From: Leucobacter viscericola
GTDB taxonomy: Bacteria; Actinomycetota; Actinomycetes; Actinomycetales; Microbacteriaceae
Length of the DNA: 64,000 bases
Direction of reading: 5' to 3'
Assembly (NCBI RefSeq): GCF_011299575.1
Contig: NZ_CP049863.1
Location: 3,100,001 to 3,164,000, forward strand
The notes beneath the pieces were generated by a model. The model ran no database searches. It was given only the letters and a program-made list of their open reading frames with translations, and had not been told where the DNA came from. A program made the position numbers and the translations under genes. Positions 32,475-39,352 of this stretch are shown in pieces; position 1 is the first letter of the stretch, and each line of letters starts with the position of its first letter.

Positions 32475-33779
32475 TCACGCAGCCGCAGCGATCGCTTTCT
32501 TGCGGCGAGCCTCCACGAGCGAAATCACTTCGCCGATCTTCGACGGCCACAAGTGCGCGTACGTGTTCAAAGTCTCGTTTGCGTCCTTGTGTCCCAGCAT
32601 CTGCTGAACCAGCTTCACATCGGCACCTGCGGCAATTGAGAGCGATGCTGCGACGTGCCGCATGTCGTGAACCCTCAACTTCTCGGCTGCGGTCTCCGAG
32701 CGAATCGGCTTCCATACCCGGTTGTACCAGTTGCGATCATTGACCGCCTCACCTCGCGCCGTTTGGAACACGTAGTCATCATCTGCCCTGTTCTCACACA
32801 GCGTCGTGAGCTCGGCGATGAGGAACGACGGCAACGGTATCCAACGCTTCTCCCACGTCTTCGGCGGGCCGAGCTTCCGCTTCCCTTCACGGTCCACTGT
32901 CCAGGTCCGATTAATGCGAGCACGACCTTGGGTGAGATCGAGGTCACGCACCTGTAGCGCGGTCGCTTCCCCAATGCGAGGGCCTGAATAGCAGAGCAGA
33001 TGCACGAGTGCTGCATCGTCAGCACGCTTTGTGAGGCTCTTGGCAGCGGCAGCGAGCTTCTCAACGTCCTCGTACGTCAGGTACGGGATCTCATCATCAA
33101 GCTTCTCATCCCGCGGTAGCTCGATACCGACGATGGGGTTTCGTCCTATCCAACCCTGCGCAGTGGCGTAGCGAAGCGGGGAACCGAACGTCACGCCAAC
33201 AATCGCGTCAATAGAAGCTGCCGACAGCTTCCCTGACTTGCGTTTCTTCTTGTTCACATGCTTGCTGTCAGAGAACTCGAACTTTGCTACGCCGTCACGA
33301 AGCTGCTGCACCCACGCGTCAACGTCTTCACGCTTGATCGCACCAATAGGGGTAGTCGCCCAGCGGGGGAGCACATAGTTGTCGAGGTCGCGGCGGTAAC
33401 GGCGGTAGGTGGAATCCTTGATCTTGCCCTTCGACTGCAGCCACGCCTCGGCGAGCTCACGGAATGGGCGCTCGCGCTGAGACGGATCGATGTAACGCCC
33501 GGTCCTGATGTCGTCTTCGAGTTCCGCGGCGAACGCCTCAGCCTCACGCCGTAGCTTGAAGTCCTTCGAGCGTGGCTTCATACTGCCGTCAGGCTGCTGC
33601 TCACGCCACTTCGTAGCCCACCGAGACCCCTGACCAAACCTGGACCGTTTGAAATGCTCTGGCAACGACTTGAGCGCCTTCAACTGTGCCGGGGTAGGGC
33701 TGATGCGCTGAGTCGTACCATCCGGCATCGTCACCGTCGCATCTTTGGTCCAACGGTCCTCAACCCAAGCCCTAGCCAT
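32475..33779 (-). CDS. int: Prophage tyrosine integrase
   Basis: 434 residues. Arm-binding and SAM-like domains occupy the first 200 or so (AEAWLQSKGKIKDSTYRRYR). The catalytic part has Arg in YSGPRIGEATALQ, HxxR in VHDMRHVAASLS, His in QQMLGHKD and Tyr in LNTYAHLW. It recombines attP with tRNA-Pro. The start codon abuts the stop of the ImmA-like gene, so int belongs to the leftward lysogeny operon. Confidence 0.95.
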   Translation of the reverse strand: MARAWVEDRWTKDATVTMPDGTTQRISPTPAQLKALKSLPEHFKRSRFGQGSRWATKWREQQPDGSMKPRSKDFKLRREAEAFAAELEDDIRTGRYIDPSQRERPFRELAEAWLQSKGKIKDSTYRRYRRDLDNYVLPRWATTPIGAIKREDVDAWVQQLRDGVAKFEFSDSKHVNKKKRKSGKLSAASIDAIVGVTFGSPLRYATAQGWIGRNPIVGIELPRDEKLDDEIPYLTYEDVEKLAAAAKSLTKRADDAALVHLLCYSGPRIGEATALQVRDLDLTQGRARINRTWTVDREGKRKLGPPKTWEKRWIPLPSFLIAELTTLCENRADDDYVFQTARGEAVNDRNWYNRVWKPIRSETAAEKLRVHDMRHVAASLSIAAGADVKLVQQMLGHKDANETLNTYAHLWPSKIGEVISLVEARRKKAIAAAA

Positions 33780-34222
33780 TAAGCCACCTCAATACGTCGT
33801 GACCATTGGCCGACACCCATCTTCGGTTCGAGATACACCGCATCACCGATGCGCTCCATGAGTCCCTGAAACACGATCACGCATCGTTCCGCTACGTTAA
33901 GGTCAGACGCCATCGATGGTGCATGACCATCTCGCAGCATCTCGACTTCCCTGTAGATGTCAACATCTATCAGCAGGAGTGCTGCCCATTCGTCGGCGCG
34001 GCGCTCCATCTTGGCGTTTGCCGGACCAAACATGCTTAGTTCGTCACCAAATACCGCGTGTCCGAGTTCGTGCGCGAGAGTCCAGCGTGCGAGACGTTCT
34101 GGCATGCCTTCACGTAGGCGAATGCGCTTCAGATCATGCCGATACTCACCGTTACGGTCACGCAGCGGCGCAAACTCGACGGTCAATCCGAGCGCTTCAG
34201 CGTAGTCAAAGAGAAGCTGCAT
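33779..34222 (-). CDS. ImmA/IrrE-family metallopeptidase
   Basis: 147 residues from ATG 34222, five nt after the lipoprotein stop. Zinc-protease motif HELGHAVFGDE with the downstream Glu in ERRADEWAALLL. In ICEBs1 and many phages ImmA cleaves the cognate repressor ImmR after DNA damage; here the likely target is the repressor two genes upstream in the same operon. Confidence 0.88.
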   Translation of the reverse strand: MQLLFDYAEALGLTVEFAPLRDRNGEYRHDLKRIRLREGMPERLARWTLAHELGHAVFGDELSMFGPANAKMERRADEWAALLLIDVDIYREVEMLRDGHAPSMASDLNVAERCVIVFQGLMERIGDAVYLEPKMGVGQWSRRIEVA

Positions 34223-34227
34223 GATTA

Positions 34228-34560
34228 TTACTTGAACTCTGGACAAAACTTTGCGGTCGAATATTCAACAAACTTTTCTGCATCGCTGGTGGAACCACTC
34301 GATTCAGCGATGCCTGCAACAAACTCTTCCAACATCTTCTTTCGTCCAGCAGCGCCTGACTCTTCCCTCAAGGACGAACAAAGATCCTTCCCAAGGTAGA
34401 TGATCTGATCGCTAGTTGCATCGGGGAACGAGTCGATATCTTTGACTTGCTTGATATAGGTCTCCTCGCTTATCTCCCCAGATGGACCCGAGCAGGCCGC
34501 AAGCGGCATCGCCAATAGAAGAGCGGCACAAACTGCGCCAACGTACGCCTTCAACTTCAT
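34228..34560 (-). CDS. DUF732-like lipoprotein in the prophage immunity operon
   Basis: 110 residues from ATG 34560, with GAGGAGTGAGAAGA upstream. Type II signal peptide with lipobox LAAC about residue 22. The mature part (DIDSFPDATSDQIIYLGKDL, later EKFVEYSTAKFCPEF) resembles the small actinobacterial DUF732 fold. It lies between the repressor and ImmA-like genes, so it should be expressed in lysogens and anchored on the outer face of the membrane. By analogy with lysogenic lipoproteins of other phages (Ltp-type), superinfection exclusion is a reasonable hypothesis. Confidence 0.8.
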   Translation of the reverse strand: MKLKAYVGAVCAALLLAMPLAACSGPSGEISEETYIKQVKDIDSFPDATSDQIIYLGKDLCSSLREESGAAGRKKMLEEFVAGIAESSGSTSDAEKFVEYSTAKFCPEFK

Positions 34561-34579
34561 TCTTCTCACTCCTCGTTGA

Positions 34580-35020
34580 TTATGCGTCGTAGTTGTCGTG
34601 TTCGTCATTGGGGTTATTATCGCGTTCTGAGGCAACAGCAAGCATGTCGTCCTCGACACTTTCGCGCCTAGGATCATTCTGCCCGAACTGTCCGACAGTG
34701 ACGTTTCCAAGATTGCGCTCGACCGCCTCCGTGAGAGCAGCGCTCGGCCCGCCCGTCGTGTTTTGCCTGGCATATTGAGCAGCCGCATTCATAATGTCGC
34801 CCGGTTCTAGGCCCAGATGGTCGCAAATGACAAGCACGTCTTCAACATCAATCGCCCGCTGCCCCTTGAGGGTTTTGTGAAGTGTTGACAAAGGGAGCCT
34901 TGTCTCGTCGGAGAGCATTTTTACGTTGTAACCCGCCCTAGCGATTGCTGCTCGGAGTTCAGCGGCAATGGCCAGACTCATTGGCCCAATATTTCTCGCG
35001 TTGCGTCCCTTTTTCTCCAT
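34580..35020 (-). CDS. Prophage repressor, XRE-type HTH (CI/ImmR-like)
   Basis: 146 residues from ATG 35020. HTH: MLSDETRLPLSTLHKTLKGQ near residues 35-55; the C-terminus is polar and probably oligomerises or contains the ImmA cleavage region (NLGNVTVGQFGQNDPRRESV). The consensus TATAAT ends 7 nt before the ATG, so the mRNA is probably leaderless. Divergent from the Cro-like gene. Likely maintains lysogeny. Confidence 0.85.
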   Translation of the reverse strand: MEKKGRNARNIGPMSLAIAAELRAAIARAGYNVKMLSDETRLPLSTLHKTLKGQRAIDVEDVLVICDHLGLEPGDIMNAAAQYARQNTTGGPSAALTEAVERNLGNVTVGQFGQNDPRRESVEDDMLAVASERDNNPNDEHDNYDA

Positions 35021-35027
35021 GTGGGAA

Positions 35028-35055
35028 ATTATATCCAATTTGAGGAAACCAGCAA
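35028..35055 (-). promoter_or_regulatory. Leaderless promoter of the repressor operon
   Basis: On the minus strand, -10 TATAAT at 35028-35033 and -35 TTGCTG at 35050-35055, 16-nt spacer. Transcription would begin at or next to the ATG of the repressor. An 8-bp palindrome CAAGCTTG at 35058-35065 lies midway between this and the rightward promoter and may be an operator. Confidence 0.65.
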
Positions 35056-35062
35056 GTCAAGC

Positions 35063-35091
35063 TTGCGTGGTCTCCACTAAGGTGTTTTACT
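35063..35091 (+). promoter_or_regulatory. Leaderless rightward promoter of the early operon
   Basis: -35 TTGCGT (35063-35068), 17-nt spacer, -10 TTTACT (35086-35091), then six nt to ATG 35098 of the Cro-like gene. No Shine-Dalgarno is present, so the first early gene also looks leaderless. Confidence 0.55.
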
Positions 35092-35097
35092 CTCTAT

Positions 35098-35343
35098 ATG
35101 GAGATCAATACGAAGCGAAATCAGGTCGCTGGCGAGGTTCGCGCAGAGATCGCCCGCCAGGGAAAGCGACAATCGGACATTTGCAGGGCAACAGGATTCT
35201 CATCTTCGCGGCTCTCGAACAAACTGCGGGGTGAAGCGCCAATGACGGTTGATGAGCTGTTCATCATCGCGGAAGCGCTCGGCGTTAGTGTGCGTTCGTT
35301 CATTCCTTCTGCGAATGAAGAACAAAGGAGAGCAGCGGCATGA
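35098..35343 (+). CDS. Cro-like XRE regulator
   Basis: 81 residues. HTH core RQSDICRATGFSSSRLSNKL followed by MTVDELFIIAEALGVSVRSF, a standard HTH_3 domain with almost nothing else. First gene of the rightward early operon, divergent from the repressor; it probably competes for the same operators. Stop overlaps the next ATG. Confidence 0.85.
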   Translation: MEINTKRNQVAGEVRAEIARQGKRQSDICRATGFSSSRLSNKLRGEAPMTVDELFIIAEALGVSVRSFIPSANEEQRRAAA

Positions 35344-35618
35344 GCGCCGTGATTGATCTCGCTGGCGAACGAGAGGCCCGCGTTGCGGAGCCTGGCGGGT
35401 TCGAGGACGTGCCAGCGATCATGTCTCCCGGACAGCTAGCTGAGGTGCTCGACGTGTCGGTGCGAACACTTGAACGCTGGCGAGTGGACGGTGAAGGCCC
35501 AGCCTTTCAGCATCCGAAGCTCCCGAATCGCTTCTACAGGTACTTCCGCCGCGATGTTATTGCGTGGCTGGAAAACAAAGAGCCCGGTGCTGGAACACCG
35601 GGCGAGACAGATAACTAG
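35340..35618 (+). CDS. xis: Excisionase-like MerR/HTH_17 protein
   Basis: 92 residues. IMSPGQLAEVLDVSVRTLER then FYRYFRRDVIAWLEN is the winged-helix pattern of phage excisionases and HTH_17 DNA-binding proteins. ATGA overlap with the Cro-like gene. It may direct integrase towards excision or act as another early regulator. Confidence 0.75.
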   Translation: MSAVIDLAGEREARVAEPGGFEDVPAIMSPGQLAEVLDVSVRTLERWRVDGEGPAFQHPKLPNRFYRYFRRDVIAWLENKEPGAGTPGETDN

Positions 35619-35629
35619 AAAGGCAATCA

Positions 35630-36328
35630 ATGTCTGAGAGTAAGAATAGCAGAGGCCTCGGTTATGAGGCACTGCGTGAGATCGTGCGGGAAGAGATCGA
35701 CAAGTATCTCAATGAAGCCAATCAAGCTTCCCGCACGATAGGCCTCACGAAGTTTCGTGAGTCTGGTGTTGAGTGGGAAGTCTCGTGTTCACCTGTTCGA
35801 GTTGATAAACATGACGGGTACGCCGGGCGTGTAGGCGAGTTCGAGCCTGTCTCCGTCAGGGTGGGTTGTGGCGAGCCAGGCGATCTGTCCGTCTGCTGCT
35901 GCGGTTTCCATCATGTCAACCATGTGGGCTTTGGTCGCGTCGTCAATTCCCGATCCGACGTGTTGTCCGTGGTAGTAGAGGTTCCAACTCATTGTTCTTC
36001 TCCGTTCGGTTGTGGGTTAGGCGAGGGGACGCCTGGTAGCCCTGTTTCGACCGTAGCGGAGAACGGCGGCGATCTGAACGCTGCCAGTGCGGGGGCTGCT
36101 TCTCCGGCCCCCGCACGCCTTCTTATGGGTGCCGCCGTTGACAAGATTCGTGCGCTTCTAGAAATACCGAAAGGTGTGCTCGCTGAGCGGGTCGATATTG
36201 ACCCGGGCTATCTCACAAAGCTGTTGAACGGTTCGCGTCAGCCATCGCCACCAGTCTTGCGGCGAATAGCGTCCGCGCTGGGTGTGAGCGTCGAGTCCAT
36301 TTCCTACCCGAACGGAGCAGCAAAGTGA
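35630..36328 (+). CDS. Composite open frame ending in an XRE HTH domain (start uncertain)
   Basis: As one frame it would give 232 residues. Residues 1-50 (EALREIVREEIDKYLNEANQ) look protein-like, and the last 65 are a clear HTH (KGVLAERVDIDPGYLTKLLN then LRRIASALGVSVESI). The middle (CCCGFHHVNHVGFG) looks like noise and lies opposite a well-formed minus-strand gene at 35789-35992. A perfect 10-bp GC hairpin (36087-36096 with 36107-36116) stands just before an in-frame ATG at 36125, so the HTH may be a separate 67-residue gene. Only the two ends should be trusted. Confidence 0.45.
   Translation: MSESKNSRGLGYEALREIVREEIDKYLNEANQASRTIGLTKFRESGVEWEVSCSPVRVDKHDGYAGRVGEFEPVSVRVGCGEPGDLSVCCCGFHHVNHVGFGRVVNSRSDVLSVVVEVPTHCSSPFGCGLGEGTPGSPVSTVAENGGDLNAASAGAASPAPARLLMGAAVDKIRALLEIPKGVLAERVDIDPGYLTKLLNGSRQPSPPVLRRIASALGVSVESISYPNGAAK
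35789..35992 (-). CDS. Minus-strand 67-residue prophage protein embedded in the early operon
   Basis: ATG follows GGAGAAGAACA, an excellent ribosome site. The product starts MSWNLYYHGQHVGSGIDD and has balanced, soluble composition (GQIAWLATTHPDGDRLELAY). No family recognised. Orientation opposite to the operon suggests a lysogenically expressed cargo gene (moron). It conflicts with the plus-strand frame across the same bases. Confidence 0.55.
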   Translation of the reverse strand: MSWNLYYHGQHVGSGIDDATKAHMVDMMETAAADGQIAWLATTHPDGDRLELAYTPGVPVMFINSNR

Positions 36329-37074
36329 ACGCGGTAGAGACTTTCAACTTTGAAGGCTGGGATGTCCGTCATGTGGTGATCGACGGCGAGACATGGTTCG
36401 TTGCTCGCGACATCGCCCAAGTGCTCGGATACGCCGACGTAGCGAACGCGATCAAGCAGCACTGCAAGGGGGTGGCGAAACACCACCCCCTTCAGACCAA
36501 GGGCGGCGTTCAGCAGGCTCGTGTGATTGGTGAGGCTGATGTTATGCGCCTGATCGTGTCCTCGAAGCTCCCCGCGGCAGTGCAGTTTGAGCGGTGGCTG
36601 TTCGAGAAGGTGCTGCCGGAGATTCGACGCACGGGTTCGTATGGTGTGCAGCATCAGGTTCCGCAGTCGTTTGCTGAGGCGTTGGCGCTCGCGGCGCGGG
36701 TTGAGGCTGAGCGTGCCGAGCTTGAGGCGAAGGTTGTGGAGGATGCGCCGAAGGTATTGTTTGCTGATTCGGTGGCGGCGTCGAAGTCCACGATCCTCGT
36801 TGGGGAGCTCGCGAAGATTCTCCGCGGTAATGGTGTCGATATTGGGCAGAACCGGTTGTTTGAGGTGTTGCGTGATGAGGGTTACCTGATCCGGCGTGCG
36901 GGGTCTGACCGGAACATGCCGACCCAGTATGCGATGGAGCTTGGCTTGTTCGAGATCAAGGAGACCGCGGTCACGCATTCGGATGGTCATGTGACGATCT
37001 CTAAGACGCCGAAGGTGACGGGCAAGGGTCAGCAGTATTTCGTGAACCGTTACGCCGAGAAGGCGGTGGCATGA
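36325..37074 (+). CDS. Phage antirepressor, BRO-N plus KilAC domains
   Basis: 249 residues from GTG 36325 with GGAGCAGC upstream. BRO-N: VVIDGETWFVARDIAQVLGY and FERWLFEKVLPEIRRTG. KilAC: TILVGELAKILRGNGVDIGQ and LFEVLRDEGYLIRR. These proteins bind DNA or phage repressors and relieve repression during early lytic growth. Overlaps the upstream HTH stop and the following gene. Confidence 0.92.
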   Translation: MNAVETFNFEGWDVRHVVIDGETWFVARDIAQVLGYADVANAIKQHCKGVAKHHPLQTKGGVQQARVIGEADVMRLIVSSKLPAAVQFERWLFEKVLPEIRRTGSYGVQHQVPQSFAEALALAARVEAERAELEAKVVEDAPKVLFADSVAASKSTILVGELAKILRGNGVDIGQNRLFEVLRDEGYLIRRAGSDRNMPTQYAMELGLFEIKETAVTHSDGHVTISKTPKVTGKGQQYFVNRYAEKAVA

Positions 37075-37391
37075 TGAGCAGCATGGTGTTGGATGGTGCC
37101 GCGCCAAGGTCGCGTGCTTCTGATCCGGTTACGTCGGTTGATGCGGGCCGGTCGGTGAATGTGAATGCGTCGCAGGCTGCCGTGTTGGAGGCTATCGAGC
37201 GCACTATGGATCACGGCATCACGCAGGGGGCGCTTGAGGAGTTCCTGTCGGGTACTTGGTCGCCGTCGCGGATCCGGTCTGCGGTGTCTGAGCTTGAGGA
37301 TCGGGGACTTGTTGAGGCTACCGGCGAGACACGTGCAACGGTTTACGGGCGTCAGGCTCGCGTGTACCGGGCAGTGAAGGCGGTGTCCTGA
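37071..37391 (+). CDS. Phage winged-helix protein
   Basis: 106 residues from ATG 37071 (a second ATG follows directly). ASQAAVLEAIERTMDHGITQ, then SPSRIRSAVSELEDRGLVEA and YGRQARVYRAV, make a textbook winged helix like those that predict DNA-binding helicase loaders or regulators in actinophages. Function unknown. Coupled at both ends by overlapping start/stop codons. Confidence 0.75.
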   Translation: MMSSMVLDGAAPRSRASDPVTSVDAGRSVNVNASQAAVLEAIERTMDHGITQGALEEFLSGTWSPSRIRSAVSELEDRGLVEATGETRATVYGRQARVYRAVKAVS

Positions 37392-37498
37392 TGATTGGCG
37401 TACTGACCGCGGTCATCATGCTGGTCACGGGTTGGTGTTTGTGTGAGACACGTCACCAGATGAAGGTCATGAAGTCGCGTAGAGAAGATGTGGCGTGA
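37391..37498 (+). CDS. 35-residue single-helix membrane peptide
   Basis: ATG overlaps the upstream stop (TGATG) and the TGA overlaps the next ATG. Product MIGVLTAVIMLVTGWCLCET has one membrane helix, then a basic tail. Tiny membrane proteins like this are common in actinophage early regions; function unknown. Confidence 0.55.
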   Translation: MIGVLTAVIMLVTGWCLCETRHQMKVMKSRREDVA

Positions 37499-37866
37499 TG
37501 GGTGCTTGGTTTGGTCAGGTGTGTGCGTTGCTGGCTATCGGGTTCTTTGCGGCTACGTTGATTGATTCGTGGCAAGCGGATCGTAGGGAGGCTCAGGCTG
37601 AACGGGAACGGCAAGCAATTTCCGCCTTCCGGTCCAGGACCGGTAGCTCACGTCTACATGCTCTGGATGTTTTCGAGTATGCGCGTCAATGTGGAACATC
37701 ACTGGATAGTGGAGATTTCGACGCAGTATCTCCTCAGGTTCTTGCATTGACACCTGGAAGCGTCCGATGCGGTCCTCGCACTCCACGCCGAATACCTTCA
37801 CGTCTATTTCGCCGACGTTGGTTAGTCGGTAGATGGTGGCGTCCATCAGGGAGGTCTGGTGGATGA
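37498..37866 (+). CDS. Small membrane protein, C-terminal half doubtful
   Basis: From ATG 37498: AWFGQVCALLAIGFFAATLI (membrane helix) then IDSWQADRREAQAERERQA, a convincing short membrane-anchored coil. From about residue 45 the frame turns Arg/Pro-rich and lies opposite a well-formed minus-strand gene (37553-37975), so the real protein probably ended earlier and was truncated or fused by an insertion. Confidence 0.4.
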   Translation: MGAWFGQVCALLAIGFFAATLIDSWQADRREAQAERERQAISAFRSRTGSSRLHALDVFEYARQCGTSLDSGDFDAVSPQVLALTPGSVRCGPRTPRRIPSRLFRRRWLVGRWWRPSGRSGG

Positions 37867-37975
37867 GTTTCAGTTTGAGTGATTTCATTTCGATGCGTCG
37901 GCGGTTGTCGATCCATCCGGCTACAGCAATGACTAGGGCTGCGGTTGCGATGACGTTGTAAATGATTTCTGCCAC
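37553..37975 (-). CDS. Minus-strand membrane-anchored prophage protein
   Basis: 140 residues from GTG 37975. One N-terminal membrane helix (IYNVIATAALVIAVAGWI), then a soluble domain with KLIHQTSLMDATIYRLTNVG and EVECEDRIGRF-like beta pattern (FGVECEDRIGRFQVSM). This reads as a genuine globular protein and opposes all neighbouring early genes. Probably a lysogenic cargo gene (moron), possibly affecting the cell surface or incoming phage; function unknown. Confidence 0.6.
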   Translation of the reverse strand: MAEIIYNVIATAALVIAVAGWIDNRRRIEMKSLKLKLIHQTSLMDATIYRLTNVGEIDVKVFGVECEDRIGRFQVSMQEPEEILRRNLHYPVMFHIDAHTRKHPEHVDVSYRSWTGRRKLLAVPVQPEPPYDPLATNQST

Positions 37976-38433
37976 AGTTTCAGCCTAGTCCTCTTGAAAA
38001 TTTCGAGGGTTTCGACCCTACCGGTGCTTTTTGTACCCAAAAACGGGGCTGTCGCGGTCATACGCGGCAGTTTCACGACGAGTCCATCGTCACGAGTCAC
38101 CCCTTCATCGGGCTGGCCATGACTGACAGCGGGCGAAGTAATTCAATAACAGATAACCAGCACATGAGGTTGCGGCGTGGAGTAATGACCCGTCGTGTAG
38201 GGCGTTGTGTGTGGGGAGCGCTTGTGGAAGTAACGGAGTACCGAGCGCGAGTCGGGCTGGCAAGCCTGCGGAAGTCCTGGGGGTGGAACCTCAGGCATGA
38301 TTTTTGCCCCGTTCGCGGGGTGGGCGGTGTGTGGTGCCGTGTGCCGACTGGGATACCCGGGCACACGTGGGGTTCGAATCCCCAACCGTCACTGGGCGAT
38401 GTGCGCCCTCATCTAGGTAGAGAGAAGGTAGTC
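37976..38433 (+). other. 458-nt gene-poor interval in the early region
   Basis: No convincing reading frame; the open frame through it is only an upstream extension of the repeat protein. It holds a small AGGGT-TTCG-ACCCT hairpin (about 38008-38021), a CCCCG-TTCG-CGGGG hairpin (38307-38320) and a tRNA-like fold at 38322-38391. The promoter of the minus-strand gene at 37975 should also lie here. Confidence 0.5.
38322..38391 (+). other. Degenerate tRNA-like element
   Basis: A canonical T arm (TGGGG-TTCGAAT-CCCCA, 38368-38384) is followed by ACCGTCA, which pairs with GGCGGT at 38323-38328 as an acceptor stem. Total length is 70 nt with a 5-nt variable loop. D and anticodon arms are poor (a G at the U33 position, one A-G mismatch). 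Alternatively the middle forms the strong hairpin GTGTGC/GCACAC with CTGGG/CCCGG. It could be a decayed phage tRNA. Confidence 0.35.
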
Positions 38434-39246
38434 GTGGAGAAGAAGTTTGAACTTACAGGCGAGTCGCGTATGGGGCGGCTCGGGGTTACGGTCCATCAGA
38501 TCCGTGCGACCGAGGACATTCCTCGCCGCGGTATCCGTAAAGGCGATCTCGGAGGCTGGGTAGAGTCGGCAGACCTACCCAACGGCAACGCGAGGGTGTC
38601 CGGCGACGCGTGGGTGTCCGGCAACGCGGAGGTGTCCGGCAACGCGTGGGTGTCCGGCGACGCGTGGGTGTCCGGCGACGCGAGGGTGTCCGGCAACGCG
38701 TGGGTGTACGGCGACGCGTGGGTGTCCGGCGACGCGAGGGTGTCCGGCAACGCGAGGGTGTCCGGCAACGCGAGGGTGTCCGGCAACGCGTGGGTGTCCG
38801 GCAACGCGAGGGTGTCCGGCGACGCGAGGGTGTCCGGCGACGCGAGGGTGTCCGGCAACGCGTGGGTGTCCGGCAACGCGAGGGTGTCCGGCAACGCGAG
38901 GGTGTCCGGCAACGCGAGGGTGTACGGCGACGCGAGGGTGTCCGGCGACGCGGAGGTGTCCGGCAACGCGGATCTCGAAAAGCACTGGCACTACCTCGTA
39001 GTAGGCCCGATTGGATCCGAAGGCGTTACCGCAACGTTCGTTCGCACCAAGAACGGCAAGCATCGCCTCAACGTGGGGTGCTGGGATGGCACGCTCGGCA
39101 CGTTGATGGCTGAGGTAAAGCGACGTCGCGCCGGATGGGTTGCTGACGAGGATACGCAGGAGCTCTGGGTGTTGCAGTACAAGGGGCTGCGGGATCTCGG
39201 GAAAGCTACCGTGAAGCGTTGGAAGAAGGCGAAGTCGGATGACTGA
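38434..39246 (+). CDS. Hexapeptide-repeat (left-handed beta-helix) phage protein
   Basis: 270 residues from GTG 38434, with AGAAGG 6 nt upstream. After a 45-residue lead (RATEDIPRRGIRKGDLGGWV) come about 21 six-residue units of the form GNARVS/GDAWVS/GNAEVS, with Y replacing S twice. This is the left-handed parallel beta-helix signature seen in YdcK-like and many phage proteins. A C-terminal domain of 85 residues follows (HYLVVGPIGSEGVTATFVRT). The role is unknown. All units come from an 18-bp DNA tandem array. Confidence 0.8.
   Translation: MEKKFELTGESRMGRLGVTVHQIRATEDIPRRGIRKGDLGGWVESADLPNGNARVSGDAWVSGNAEVSGNAWVSGDAWVSGDARVSGNAWVYGDAWVSGDARVSGNARVSGNARVSGNAWVSGNARVSGDARVSGDARVSGNAWVSGNARVSGNARVSGNARVYGDARVSGDAEVSGNADLEKHWHYLVVGPIGSEGVTATFVRTKNGKHRLNVGCWDGTLGTLMAEVKRRRAGWVADEDTQELWVLQYKGLRDLGKATVKRWKKAKSDD
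38584..38970 (+). repeat. 18-bp tandem array, about 21 copies
   Basis: Unit GGCRACGCGNGGGTGTCC repeats in frame without interruption. Variation is concentrated at three codons: GAC or AAC (Asp/Asn), AGG, TGG or GAG (Arg/Trp/Glu), and TCC or TAC (Ser/Tyr). The array is open in several frames on both strands, which creates long false ORFs. Copy number should be prone to slippage. Confidence 0.95.
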
Positions 39247-39352
39247 GCAGATTGATGCGGTGATCGCGGTGCCGGTAGCGGTGCTCGTGCTTGCTGGCGT
39301 GGGTTGGCGGGAGCGGGCAGTGCTCGTGGAGTGGTTGGGGTGTCGTAAATGA
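39239..39352 (+). CDS. 37-residue peptide coupled to rusA
   Basis: ATG lies inside the end of the repeat protein and its TGA overlaps the rusA ATG. Product MTEQIDAVIAVPVAVLVLAG then GWRERAVLVEWLGCRK, with a weakly hydrophobic centre. Tight overlaps on both sides suggest it is translated. Function unknown. Confidence 0.5.
   Translation: MTEQIDAVIAVPVAVLVLAGVGWRERAVLVEWLGCRK

Noticed and set aside
38584..38970. CRISPR array
   Set aside because: Unit is 18 bp with no unique spacers and codes in frame for a beta-helix.
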